This document shows, piece by piece, positions 7,173-15,149 of a stretch of 64,000 nt of DNA (position 1 is its first letter; every line of letters starts with the position of its first letter). Origin of the DNA: Caballeronia humi (GTDB taxonomy: Bacteria; Pseudomonadota; Gammaproteobacteria; Burkholderiales; Burkholderiaceae); NCBI RefSeq assembly GCF_001544475.1, contig NZ_FCNW02000003.1, positions 297,832 to 361,831 of the forward strand, read 5' to 3'. The notes under the pieces are model-generated. The model saw only the letters and a program-made list of their open reading frames with translations. It had not been told where the DNA came from and ran no database searches. The translations under genes were made by a program, and so were the position numbers.

Positions 7173-9350
7173 TCAAAAATCCGACGTCACCGAGAGCAGC
7201 AGCGTGCGCGGCGTGCCTTGCGTGAGATAACCGCCCATCGTCGAGCCCCAGTACGCCCTGTTCGTCACGTTCAGCACGCTGGCACGCAGCGTCGTGCCGT
7301 GGCCGGCGACGTTGGTTGCATAGCGCGCGCCCAGGTCGAAACGGTTCCACGATGAAATCGACAGCGTGTTCGCCGCGTCCAAATACTGCTTGCCCGTGTG
7401 GACGTAGCGCGCGGTGAGCGTGAGGCCGGTCAGCATCGGCACGTCGTATTCGGCGCCCAGGTTGAAGAGAAACCCCGGCACGCCGACCGGGCGGTTGCCG
7501 TCGGTCGCGCCGCCGTTGTTGGTGTCGAGCTGCTCGGCCTTGATGAGCGACGCGCCCGCGATCAGCCGCACGCCGCGATACGGCTCGCCATAAACCGACG
7601 CCTCCAGCCCGCGATGCCGCTGATTGCCGTTCGTGCTGAAGATGCGGGTGTCGGCGTCGGTATAGGCGGTCGGCTTCTCGATCTGGTACGCCGCGAACGA
7701 TGCGCCCATGCGTGTCGTGTCGTACTTCACGCCGAATTCGACCTGTTTCGCCCGATACGGCGCAAGCGTCTGCCCGACATTGACCGCATCGGCCGGGGCG
7801 GTCTCGCCCTTTGCGAGCGCTTCCGAGCGGTTCGCGTAGAAGGCGACGTTCTGCCACGGCTTCACGACGAGCCCGAAGATCGGCGTGGTGACGGAGTCGT
7901 CGTAGGAATCGGTAAGGGCGCTGGTCGCGCTGGAGTAGCCGTTCTGGTGGATCTGCTGATGCCGCGCGCCGATCGTGAAGAGCACGCGGTCGTTCAGAAA
8001 CCCCAGCGTGTCCGATACCGCGACGCTCTTCATCATCGTGCGGGCCGTGACGGGCGGGTCCGCGAAGTCCCCGGCGGTGATGACGGCGGCGGGGCGCGGC
8101 ACCTGGGCCGTGTCGTAGAGGCTCGTCGGGTAGGTGCCGGAGAAGTCGTAGGCCGAGCGGTCTTCGATATGCGTGTACGCCGCGCCCGCCGCAATCTGAT
8201 GCGTCACCGGGCCCGTCGCGAAATGGCCGCGCACGCCGGCTTCGGCCGCGAGCGCGTCGGATTTGCGCGGCACGCCCAGGCGATAGGCCGTAGTGCCCGT
8301 GTCGGCGTTGTAGTTCGGCGACGAATAATCGCCGTGCTCGTTGCTGTGATGCGCGCCGCCCGACACATACGCCGTCCACGCGGGCAGGAAGTCGTACTCC
8401 GCGCGCAGGATGCCGACCGTGTCCTCCAGATTGCTGTAGGTCCACGATTGCGCGTAGTTGTGCGTCGCGGGGGGGACTGTCGGCACGCCCGGCCCGGTTA
8501 CGTAGACGACCGAGCGGCCTTCGTCGATTTTTTCGCGCTGGTACAGAAAATCGCCGTGCAGGCGCAGCTTGTCGCCGCGCCAGTCGAGCGAGACGGCAGT
8601 CACGCCGCTCTGGCGGTGTTCGTCGTCGATGCTCGTCTCGCCGCCGCGAAGCGCTGTGTTCACGCGGATCCCGAACTGGCCGTCGCTGCCGAAGCGCCGG
8701 CCGGCGTCGAGATGCGCGCCCACTTCGCCCGAGCCGCTCGTTTCGGCGGTGATGCGGGTGAGCGGCCTGTCGTCGGCGCGCTTCAGTTCGAGATTGATGC
8801 CGCCGCCGACCGCCGAGCCCGTCGGCGACGCGCCGCCGAGAAACGCGTTCGCGCCCTTGAAGACGTCGACGCGCTCGATCGCCTCGGTCGCGACGAGCTG
8901 GCGCGGCGTCACGCCGTAGAGGCCGTGGAGCGAGATGTCGTCGCCGGTGAGCGCGAAGCCGCGAATCACGAATACCTGCGCGAAATTCCCGAAGCCGAAG
9001 GCGGTGCGCACGGCCGGGTCGTTCTCGACGACGTCGGCGATCGTGCGCGCCTGCTGGTCTTCGATCAGCTTCGCCGTGTAGCTCGACATGCTGAACGGCA
9101 CGTCGATCGATTTCTGGGTGCCGAGGATGCCGAACTGTCCGCCGCGCGCGACCTGTCCGCCCGCGTAAGTGGGCGCGAAGTCGCCAGGAAGCAGGGCGTC
9201 GGCGCTCGCGGTGACCTTGACGGCGGGGAGGGTGTTTTCCGGCGCGGCTTGCGCGGCCGCGATCGTTGGCAGGCTGAGCGCCGCAAGCAGGAAGGAGAAG
9301 CGCGCGGCGGCGCTGATCGGTGAAACGCGCGAAATGGATAAGACGTGCAT
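7173..9350 (-). CDS. TonB-dependent siderophore receptor
   Basis: 725-residue outer-membrane receptor. A signal peptide covers about residues 1-34 (hydrophobic SFLLAALSLPTIAAAQA). The plug domain follows at ~70-185 with VIRGFALTGDDISLHGLYG and ERVDVFKGANAFLGG, typical of siderophore receptors. The remainder is a 22-stranded barrel ending in SVTSDF with a terminal Phe. Such proteins import ferric siderophores using TonB energy. No siderophore biosynthesis genes or inner-membrane ABC genes are adjacent, suggesting uptake of a foreign or distantly encoded siderophore. A Fur-like box overlaps its promoter, so iron repression is likely. Confidence 0.94.
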   Translation of the reverse strand: MHVLSISRVSPISAAARFSFLLAALSLPTIAAAQAAPENTLPAVKVTASADALLPGDFAPTYAGGQVARGGQFGILGTQKSIDVPFSMSSYTAKLIEDQQARTIADVVENDPAVRTAFGFGNFAQVFVIRGFALTGDDISLHGLYGVTPRQLVATEAIERVDVFKGANAFLGGASPTGSAVGGGINLELKRADDRPLTRITAETSGSGEVGAHLDAGRRFGSDGQFGIRVNTALRGGETSIDDEHRQSGVTAVSLDWRGDKLRLHGDFLYQREKIDEGRSVVYVTGPGVPTVPPATHNYAQSWTYSNLEDTVGILRAEYDFLPAWTAYVSGGAHHSNEHGDYSSPNYNADTGTTAYRLGVPRKSDALAAEAGVRGHFATGPVTHQIAAGAAYTHIEDRSAYDFSGTYPTSLYDTAQVPRPAAVITAGDFADPPVTARTMMKSVAVSDTLGFLNDRVLFTIGARHQQIHQNGYSSATSALTDSYDDSVTTPIFGLVVKPWQNVAFYANRSEALAKGETAPADAVNVGQTLAPYRAKQVEFGVKYDTTRMGASFAAYQIEKPTAYTDADTRIFSTNGNQRHRGLEASVYGEPYRGVRLIAGASLIKAEQLDTNNGGATDGNRPVGVPGFLFNLGAEYDVPMLTGLTLTARYVHTGKQYLDAANTLSISSWNRFDLGARYATNVAGHGTTLRASVLNVTNRAYWGSTMGGYLTQGTPRTLLLSVTSDF

Positions 9351-9436
9351 GTCTGGATTTGAAGCGGAATGGTAGTCGTTCGTTGCGATGGTCGAGCTGT
9401 CGCTGCGTAGTGCGGCGGCTCTTGGAAAAGCGCCGG

Positions 9437-9469
9437 ATTATATGGGCAGATGCGAATCGTTTTCATTTA
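9437..9469 (-). promoter_or_regulatory. Fur-box promoter of the TonB receptor
   Basis: On the minus strand TATAAT (9442-9437) is preceded by TGAAAA (9465-9460) with 17 bp spacing. The plus-strand 9451-9469, TGCGAATCGTTTTCATTTA, resembles the Fur consensus (alternating GAATC/ATTTTCATT hexamers) and covers the -35 element, a repressing position. No SD beyond this was seen. Confidence 0.65.
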
Positions 9470-9603
9470 AATGAAACGTTCGTGCGGTTTCTGTTGCGTC
9501 GACGCGACCGAAAACCGAATTGGCGTCACTCAGCGGGTTCCTAACAATTGTTGACATTCATGCTTTGCGTCTTCCGTTATGTTCCGAAGCTGGTCAATCA
9601 GTG

Positions 9604-10626
9604 ATGCCAACGAAAATGAACATCCGCCATCGCCTCGCGTTTCGTCCTCTCCAGGCCATGTTCGCTGCGGGCGCAGCCACTTCCGGGCAAGCCGCTCGGG
9701 CTCTGTCGCTGCGGCAGGCCACGCTTATCCTCGCAGGCGTCGCGCCGATGCTTGCCTCCGCCGCTACGGGCACCGTCAAGAATGCGTCGCCGAGAGCCGA
9801 CGAGCCGTATCAAACGGAGATGATGGATTCCGTGCTGATCGAAGAGCCGCATCAGATGCCGCGCGTCAAGCGGCAGGCGCGTCCTCAAGCGAAGGCGAGT
9901 GTGCAACGTACGTCGGCCGCGCGTCGCCGGACGGCGCCGCGCAGCGGGTTCAACGTGAGCTCAGCGAAGGTTCGTGGGGCGTCCGCGCCGCAAGTCGCGG
10001 TGACCGATGTCGCGAGCCGCATCGCACCTGTTGCGATGCCTGATGCGGCGATATCCGCAATCGCGAAGCCGGTGAAAGCCGAGCCGCGCCCGCAGCCGAT
10101 CTTCGACGACTGGACATCGGCGGCGGCGATTGCCGAGTCGGCGTATCCAGCGTATGACGGATGGTCGCGCAGCGCGGCTTCGTCGAGCGATTCGGGCGTA
10201 CCGGCAGGTGAAATGGCGGCGTCGGCGGGCTTCGGCCTTGCGCCTTTGCCGGGCCGGGCGGCGTCAGCGGGCATCACGGGTGCGCGGGTGACCGAACGCG
10301 TCGCGGCGTCGGCCCAGCTTCATAGCGTGGTCGCTGGCGTGGCGATCGTGACGGCGTCGGAAACGGCGGGCGCCGCGTCCGGCCGCAGCCAGCCGATCCT
10401 TCCAGTGGCGCGGGTAATGCCGTCCGGCAGCGATGCCGTCGCCGATCCGTGGAGCAGCGCGTGGTTCAGCCGTAGCAGCTTGATGCAGGGTGGTGCCACG
10501 AAAGCGTTCGACGCCACGCTCATCGCGGCACCGCGCGACGATTCCCGCGACGACTGGACGCGCGTCAGCGAAGTCCGGCCGGAATCGGAGTCGATGAACG
10601 TGCTTGACGCGCGCGAGGTCTGGTAA
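9604..10626 (+). CDS. Ala/Ser-rich hypothetical exported protein
   Basis: About 340 residues if started at ATG 9604; ATG 9616 is an alternative. A TTGACA at 9551 lies upstream, compatible with transcription beginning near 9588. Residues ~45-65 hold a hydrophobic segment, TLILAGVAPMLASAA, that could be a late signal peptide or membrane anchor. The rest is low complexity, rich in Ala, Ser, Arg and Pro, with FDDWTSAAAI and DSRDDWTRVSEV as possible repeated short motifs. No domain recognised. GC-rich low-complexity frames can be spurious, so existence is less certain than for neighbours. Confidence 0.5.
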   Translation: MPTKMNIRHRLAFRPLQAMFAAGAATSGQAARALSLRQATLILAGVAPMLASAATGTVKNASPRADEPYQTEMMDSVLIEEPHQMPRVKRQARPQAKASVQRTSAARRRTAPRSGFNVSSAKVRGASAPQVAVTDVASRIAPVAMPDAAISAIAKPVKAEPRPQPIFDDWTSAAAIAESAYPAYDGWSRSAASSSDSGVPAGEMAASAGFGLAPLPGRAASAGITGARVTERVAASAQLHSVVAGVAIVTASETAGAASGRSQPILPVARVMPSGSDAVADPWSSAWFSRSSLMQGGATKAFDATLIAAPRDDSRDDWTRVSEVRPESESMNVLDAREVW

Positions 10627-10697
10627 GTAGCGGGCGCGGGCGCGCGATGTGCTACCGGATGATGTGCCAGCAATCCACATCGAAGGGACACATCGAC

Positions 10698-10892
10698 ATG
10701 ACCGACCCAAAAGACGACACTCAAACCGACCGCCCGACGCCGCCCCAGCAGACGACGAGCGACCCGAATGTCGCCGATCGCCGCCTGAGCGAAGAGCAGA
10801 AGCAGTCATCGACGGGCGAGCCTGACCCGCCGGAACCCACGCGCGGCAAGCCGGAACTGCCGGACCCGGCAGGCGTCGGCGAGGCGGGTTGA
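10698..10892 (+). CDS. Small proline-rich hydrophilic protein
   Basis: 64 residues from ATG 10698, with GAAGGGA upstream. The composition is dominated by Pro, Asp, Thr, Glu and Gln, with no hydrophobic core (for example PDPPEPTRGKPELPDPAG), which implies intrinsic disorder. It sits just ahead of the 10908 gene (15 bp gap), possibly co-transcribed. No family recognised. Confidence 0.55.
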   Translation: MTDPKDDTQTDRPTPPQQTTSDPNVADRRLSEEQKQSSTGEPDPPEPTRGKPELPDPAGVGEAG

Positions 10893-10907
10893 GCCAGGAG
10901 AGTGACG

Positions 10908-11240
10908 ATGGCCACGAGTGAAAAGGAAGGCGTCGCCCCGCGCCTCGAACGTCCGTTCCGGCTGTTTGCCGTGGAGCAGCGCGTGCTGGCGCAGAACGTT
11001 GACGGAAAGGTGATCGACATCGGCGCGATGGAAGCGAAGGCGGGCGAATTCTGCGTGCGGCTGGACGTGGACGATATCGTCGTCGAGCCGAAGCGGAGCG
11101 CGGAGCTTGCGCTAAAAGCGCTCGTGCCGAAGCTGTCGTTCGACTATCTCGACGGGTTGTTCACGAGTGAGGGCGAAGCGGAGGTAGCTGGGCGATTGCA
11201 GGACTTTCCGAACGTCGAGTTTTCGCTGGACGAAGCGTAA
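10908..11240 (+). CDS. Hypothetical protein, 110 residues
   Basis: ATG 10908 follows CCAGGAGAGTGACG; the GTG two codons earlier is a weaker choice. The protein looks globular: PFRLFAVEQRVLAQNVDGKV, then IGAMEAKAGEFCVRLDVDDI, then a helical tail, and codon bias is good. No domain recognised. The 3' end of this gene is partly duplicated about 174 bp downstream in non-coding DNA, which suggests local duplication and decay of a neighbouring copy. Confidence 0.65.
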   Translation: MATSEKEGVAPRLERPFRLFAVEQRVLAQNVDGKVIDIGAMEAKAGEFCVRLDVDDIVVEPKRSAELALKALVPKLSFDYLDGLFTSEGEAEVAGRLQDFPNVEFSLDEA

Positions 11241-11322
11241 CGGGGGGCGGCAGCATGCAACCGTACCGGTCGCATGCCATATAGCCACGGCGCCGGGTGC
11301 ACGGTGCGACGTTACCCACATG

Positions 11323-11420
11323 CTACGGCAAGCTCTCTACGGGCGAGGGCGAGGCATGGTGGCCCGGCGTCTGCAGGACTTTCCGAACACCGAGTTTCGC
11401 CACGCGAAGCATCGGCCCGG
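11323..11420 (+). pseudogene. Degenerate duplicate of the 3' end of the upstream gene
   Basis: The segment shares GCAGGACTTTCCGAAC (11373) with the upstream gene (11199) at an offset of 174 bp, and the flanking sequence still aligns (gagtgagggcgaagc versus gggcgagggcgaggc). The frame is not preserved, so this is a decayed fragment, not a gene. Confidence 0.65.
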
Positions 11421-11467
11421 CAGCATCAGGTGTCAGTCGCGCGCCACCGTTTCGGCTACCGGCCGCA

Positions 11468-13069
11468 TCAACTCAAGGGCGTCCGCCGCGACGCCGCAGT
11501 GCCATCATCGCCGCCCGTCGGCTTCGATGCCGCTCCATGCGGCGTTCGGCCGGCGCCACCGCTGCCATGACCCGCGCCGGGCTTCTCCGGCTTGTCCGGC
11601 GCACGCGCCGGAAACACCGCACTAACCAGCCGGTCGACGAAAAAGAAGAACTTGTCAGACGCGTAGCCCGCGATAAACGCGATGGCGAGCGGCGACACTT
11701 CCTTGCCGCCCTGCAGCAGTTCGCTGAAGAGCCCGATCGAAATTCCGACGATCACCGCGCTCGTCACATGCGCACGGTTCGCCACTTTCGAGTGCTCGGG
11801 ATGGAACGTGTTGGCGGCGGAATCGGCGCTCAATTGCCGCAAGATCGCCGCGCACGCACCGAGCCATGCGTAAAGCACCGGCAGCAAAAACCCCGTCACT
11901 GCCCCCACGATCGACAGAATGATGTCGTTCACGTAAAGCGCCATCGCGCGGATGTCCTGATACACCGCGATCTTCTGAAAACCCTGCGCGACCGCGTCCT
12001 CGGGCGGCGGCGGGTCCTTGTCGCCGGCTTGCGCGCGTGGGGTCGCGAGCAGCGGCAGCGTGATTTCCAGCACCTCGCGCGCGATCGCCAGATTGCATTG
12101 CCAGTCGTCCTTTTCCTCGCGGACGATGTACCCGGTCGAGTGCGACGTCGCGTACGCGCTCGGGAAATTGAGCACCGACTTCTCGCCGGGACACGGCGGC
12201 TTGTAGGGGCTGCGCACGACGCCCAGCCCCATGCTCGTCGTGAGTGAACTGATCCGGGTCACGTCGGCGAAAAGCTGGCGGTTGTTGGTCGCGAACTGCT
12301 GCAATTCCTGCTTGATCTGGAGCGCCGGTTGCGAATTCTGCAACGCGATCACCGCGTCGACACCTTTCACCTTCGCCTCGGTGATCGCGACCGCGTGCGA
12401 CTGCAACTGGTTGTGCAGCGAGAGCGCGGCGGCGTCGTTGTCCTTCACGACGATCGCGATATCGGTCGAAATCTGGTTCACCACGAAGAGCACGCAAGAC
12501 AGCAGCACGACGAGCACCGTCAACGCGATCGCCGAGCGCGTGTAGATGCGGATCGCGCGGCGCGCGCCGCGACGCGCATCGTCGCCGGCGGTTTCCGCGA
12601 CGACCGGCGTCACCGCGTGCGCGATGCGGCTCATCGCCGCGTAAAACGCACCTTCGATCGCCGGATTCCACGAGTGGCTCAACTGCGCGTCGCGCGCCCT
12701 GGACATCGAACCGACGTCGTTTTCGTCTAGCACTTTGCCGTTCTGCGCCGCGTAGGAAACCATGTCGCGGCAGTGATCCAGGTCCTCGGCGATCTTCGTG
12801 CCGGGATACTGCACCGCCGCCGCGATGCGGCTCATCGCGGAGTAGAAACTGCCGTCGACGGCGTTGTTCCACTTGTTCAGGTCGAGCGCGTGGCGGGCGT
12901 CGCGCACGGCGTCGACATCGGCCTTGTCGAGCGTCGTGCCGGTTTCCGCCGCGTGCGACACGAGCCCTTCGCATTTCGCGACGTCTTTCGCGACGCGCGG
13001 GCCGGGGTAGCCGTCGGCGTCGCCGGAGTCCGCTCCGGCGGCGAGTCCCTGCGACGAAGGAACGCCCAT
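11468..13069 (-). CDS. Membrane protein with duplicated N-terminal domain, partner of DUF2235 hydrolase
   Basis: 533 residues, ATG 13069 behind GAGGT. Residues ~25-86 and ~92-153 are clear copies of one another: both contain an Asn/Asp-x-W or SW pocket and a terminal FYSAMSRIA / FYAAMSRIA motif with a conserved Cys (C33, C100) near the start. TM1 is ~178-200; residues ~200-380 form a soluble region including an QL/QF-rich coiled-looking part; TM2-TM4 lie at about 382-409, 435-453 and 458-478. The C-terminus is Pro/Gly-rich. No family recognised. It follows the DUF2235 gene on the same strand after 121 bp; the pairing suggests a joint function, perhaps effector protection or membrane sensing. 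Confidence 0.8.
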   Translation of the reverse strand: MGVPSSQGLAAGADSGDADGYPGPRVAKDVAKCEGLVSHAAETGTTLDKADVDAVRDARHALDLNKWNNAVDGSFYSAMSRIAAAVQYPGTKIAEDLDHCRDMVSYAAQNGKVLDENDVGSMSRARDAQLSHSWNPAIEGAFYAAMSRIAHAVTPVVAETAGDDARRGARRAIRIYTRSAIALTVLVVLLSCVLFVVNQISTDIAIVVKDNDAAALSLHNQLQSHAVAITEAKVKGVDAVIALQNSQPALQIKQELQQFATNNRQLFADVTRISSLTTSMGLGVVRSPYKPPCPGEKSVLNFPSAYATSHSTGYIVREEKDDWQCNLAIAREVLEITLPLLATPRAQAGDKDPPPPEDAVAQGFQKIAVYQDIRAMALYVNDIILSIVGAVTGFLLPVLYAWLGACAAILRQLSADSAANTFHPEHSKVANRAHVTSAVIVGISIGLFSELLQGGKEVSPLAIAFIAGYASDKFFFFVDRLVSAVFPARAPDKPEKPGAGHGSGGAGRTPHGAASKPTGGDDGTAASRRTPLS

Positions 13070-13112
13070 GCCAGTTACCTCGCTGTCGATTCAGGCCCGG
13101 TTTCGTGTGTCG

Positions 13113-13124
13113 GCAAACGTTTGC
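13113..13124. promoter_or_regulatory. Perfect 12-bp palindrome, LacI/PurR-type operator candidate
   Basis: GCAAACGTTTGC is a perfect inverted repeat with a central CG, the typical shape of LacI/GalR/PurR-family operators. It sits 44 bp upstream of the membrane-protein start. GCAAACG and CGTTTGC arms recur in the hairpin at 16278-16305. No LacI-family gene is in the window. Confidence 0.4.
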
Positions 13125-13150
13125 TAAACCGATTTTAGGCGGCGATTTAT

Positions 13151-13188
13151 CGGACCGTATGCGTGCGATCGCACAGAAACACGGTCCG
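13151..13188. repeat. Nested inverted repeats between DUF2235 and membrane-protein genes
   Basis: CGGACCGT (13151-13158) pairs with ACGGTCCG (13181-13188), enclosing a 12-base palindrome GTGCGATCGCAC (13163-13174). The structure starts two bases after the DUF2235 stop and has no T-run, so it looks like an intra-operon RNA fold or a binding site, not a terminator. Confidence 0.55.
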
Positions 13189-13190
13189 CG

Positions 13191-14234
13191 TTACTTCCCG
13201 AGCGGCAACGCCCTCAACTGTTCGCGATATTCGCCGAAATCGGCGAGGAAAGCGGGATCGTCGAAACGCATCAGGAGGCTCTGGTCGATCGTCTCGTTCA
13301 GCGCGCCGCCCGCCGCGCGCGCCTCCCGGTTGCAGACTTGCTGGAGGAAGGGGTGGTGCTCGGTGAATTCGGCATAGGAATCGACGAGCGGCGACGTGTA
13401 CGCGGCGGCGGGGATATCGACTGGGCCGTCGGTTTCCAGACCGCATTCCTCCGCTTTCTGGCGCAGCCACTCGGCCGGGATCAGCGGCAGCAGGTCCTCG
13501 GGGTTGCGCGGCGGCGTGAGGTAGCCGCCGCCGACGTTCGCATGCGCGCCCGCGAACCAGCGCTGCTCCAGCGGCAAGGCGCCGCGCGGGTTGGCGCCGA
13601 GGGTCCAGAGCGTCGGCTTGTAGAGCGAGCGGTATTCGTTCGCCGCCAGCGCGTGGAAAGCGGCTTTCGTCGTGCTGGAGAGCGTCGTGTCGTGAAATGT
13701 GTAATAGCTGGAAAAGCCAGGAATCGCGAGGCCGCCGACCGGAATCCCCAGTTCGCCGACCGTATCCCACACGCCGACGTACTCGATATCCACCACGCGC
13801 GAATGCTGGCGTCGGTACTCGACGACCTGGTCGTCGTTCGGGCCGAGGTCACGGTCGCGATAGAGTTTGTACGCCTCGGCGACCGATTCCTCGCCCGCGT
13901 CGCGTATCAGCCCGCATTTGCGGATGAGTCCGGCCAGGCTGCGCGCGGAATAGGCGCCGCGGCTGAAGCCGAAGATGTAGATGCGCCCGCCGTCCTCATA
14001 CTGCTGGCAGAGCCATGCGTAGGCGGACTTGATGTTGTCCGAGAGGCCGTCGCCGAATGCGCCGCCGAGCAGCTTGTCAGCGAGCGCGAAGAGGCCCTGT
14101 CCCTGCGTGCCGACGCCTTGCACGTAGCAGGTTTTCTGCTGCGCGGTCACCGGCGTCTTCTGAAACAGTAGCCAGGCGTTGGTGCGGTCGTTGGGTTCGT
14201 TCCAGGTGCCGTCGAAGAAAATCGCGAAGTTCAT
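13191..14234 (-). CDS. DUF2235 (Tle1-like) alpha/beta hydrolase
   Basis: 347 residues from ATG 14234, with GGAGACAGCC upstream. It opens with FAIFFDGTWN, the hallmark of DUF2235, and shows the catalytic set: nucleophile S91 in GFSRGAYSAR, D157 in GVWDTVG, and H231 in GAHANVGGGY. Known members include type VI secretion phospholipase effectors of the Tle1 group, but many chromosomal members are unassigned. No signal peptide, and no T6SS structural, VgrG or PAAR gene is adjacent. Followed on the same strand by a four-helix membrane protein; a 64-bp tandem repeat lies upstream. Family sure, role unknown. Confidence 0.9.
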   Translation of the reverse strand: MNFAIFFDGTWNEPNDRTNAWLLFQKTPVTAQQKTCYVQGVGTQGQGLFALADKLLGGAFGDGLSDNIKSAYAWLCQQYEDGGRIYIFGFSRGAYSARSLAGLIRKCGLIRDAGEESVAEAYKLYRDRDLGPNDDQVVEYRRQHSRVVDIEYVGVWDTVGELGIPVGGLAIPGFSSYYTFHDTTLSSTTKAAFHALAANEYRSLYKPTLWTLGANPRGALPLEQRWFAGAHANVGGGYLTPPRNPEDLLPLIPAEWLRQKAEECGLETDGPVDIPAAAYTSPLVDSYAEFTEHHPFLQQVCNREARAAGGALNETIDQSLLMRFDDPAFLADFGEYREQLRALPLGK

Positions 14235-14396
14235 TTTCGGCTGTCTCCATGAGTGCGGGTGCGGTCTTTCATCGGTCTTTTGTAAGGCATAGGTAATGGC
14301 GTGGCGCGATTCAAGGTCGCCGCGCACGACGGTGCGGTTTTAGCTGGAGATCGTCGGAAGAAGGCGAGGGCGGAACGGCAGGCTCGACTTGCACGC

Positions 14397-14524
14397 TTCT
14401 GTGCGGCGTGCATCACGGCGGGCCGGTTTGGGGTTGAACGGCGCAGCGAGGGCGGGATCATTCTGTGCGGCGTGCATCACGGCGGGCCGGTTTGGGGTTG
14501 AACGGCGCAGCGAGGGCGGGATCA
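14397..14524. repeat. Perfect tandem repeat, 2 x 64 bp
   Basis: 14397-14460 and 14461-14524 are identical, beginning TTCTGTGCGGCGTGC and ending GAGGGCGGGATCA. A trace of a third copy, AAGGCGAGGGCGGAAC, lies just before at about 14361. The block sits in the divergent gap between the DUF2235 gene and the 14602 gene. Identity of the copies implies recent duplication. Confidence 0.95.
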
Positions 14525-14601
14525 AATAGGGCTTGAGGCGCGCATGCACGCCTCCTAGTCGTCTGGTTGTCTCCGAGTCTGCGTGACCTATGGAGCGAAT
14601 C

Positions 14602-14808
14602 ATGAAGAAACTGCTTCTGACCGCGTCGTTGCTGGCTTTTGCATCCTCGTTCGCCGCTTCCGCCTTCGCGCGCGACGACGGCCCGCGTTTCGCCTCGGAT
14701 CTCCTCGATACGCTCGTCGCCCAGCACGCGGACGCGAGCCGGTACATCAAGGACCGGCAGGCGCCGGCCAAGGCGGACGCCGCGCAGGCGCCCGGCGCGA
14801 CAAACTGA
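14602..14808 (+). CDS. Small secreted hypothetical protein
   Basis: 68 residues; the ATG at 14602 follows GGAG by eight bases and gives a clean signal peptide, MKKLLLTASLLAFASSFAAS with cleavage after AFA, leaving a mature peptide of about 44 residues (RDDGPRFASDLLDTLV...). The mature part has one predicted helix and a polar Ala/Lys/Pro tail, with no Cys. Probably periplasmic. No family recognised. It is divergent from the DUF2235 gene. Confidence 0.7.
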   Translation: MKKLLLTASLLAFASSFAASAFARDDGPRFASDLLDTLVAQHADASRYIKDRQAPAKADAAQAPGATN

Positions 14809-15149
14809 AATCGGGCGAAGTAGCAGAAGCGCGCTCGAGGTGAGCGCGGGAGGACGTTCGTCCGCAGATTCCCGCGCCGGATGCGCGATCAGCACGCGTG
14901 GCGAACGGCAATGGCCCGGACAGCCGGCCTTTGACAGGCGGCTCTCGGCAAAAGCGCCGCAGATGTTAATGGACCCTCAAACGGCCGCCGCCGATCACTC
15001 CACCGAGAACCCGCGAACGTCGACGGCCGACCAAAAGCGCCTTTTCCCCCGCAACAAAACATCAACAAAGGAATGAAATTTGCGACCCCCGCCCCGACGC
15101 GGCGGCCTTCCTGTCCGCCTGACCGACTGATCCAGACTCCCGAGGGCCC
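14809..15149. other. Intergenic region, no gene seen
   Basis: About 340 bp between the small secreted protein and the lipoprotein. It is GC-rich at the left and becomes A-rich near 15052-15075 (AACAAAACATCAACAAAGGAATG). A TTGACA occurs near 14933 but has no partner -10 at normal spacing. No frame has coding character. Confidence 0.4.

Noticed and set aside
13191..14234. DUF2235 gene as a type VI secretion effector
   Set aside because: No secretion, VgrG, PAAR or Tle immunity-type gene is adjacent; family membership alone does not justify the claim.
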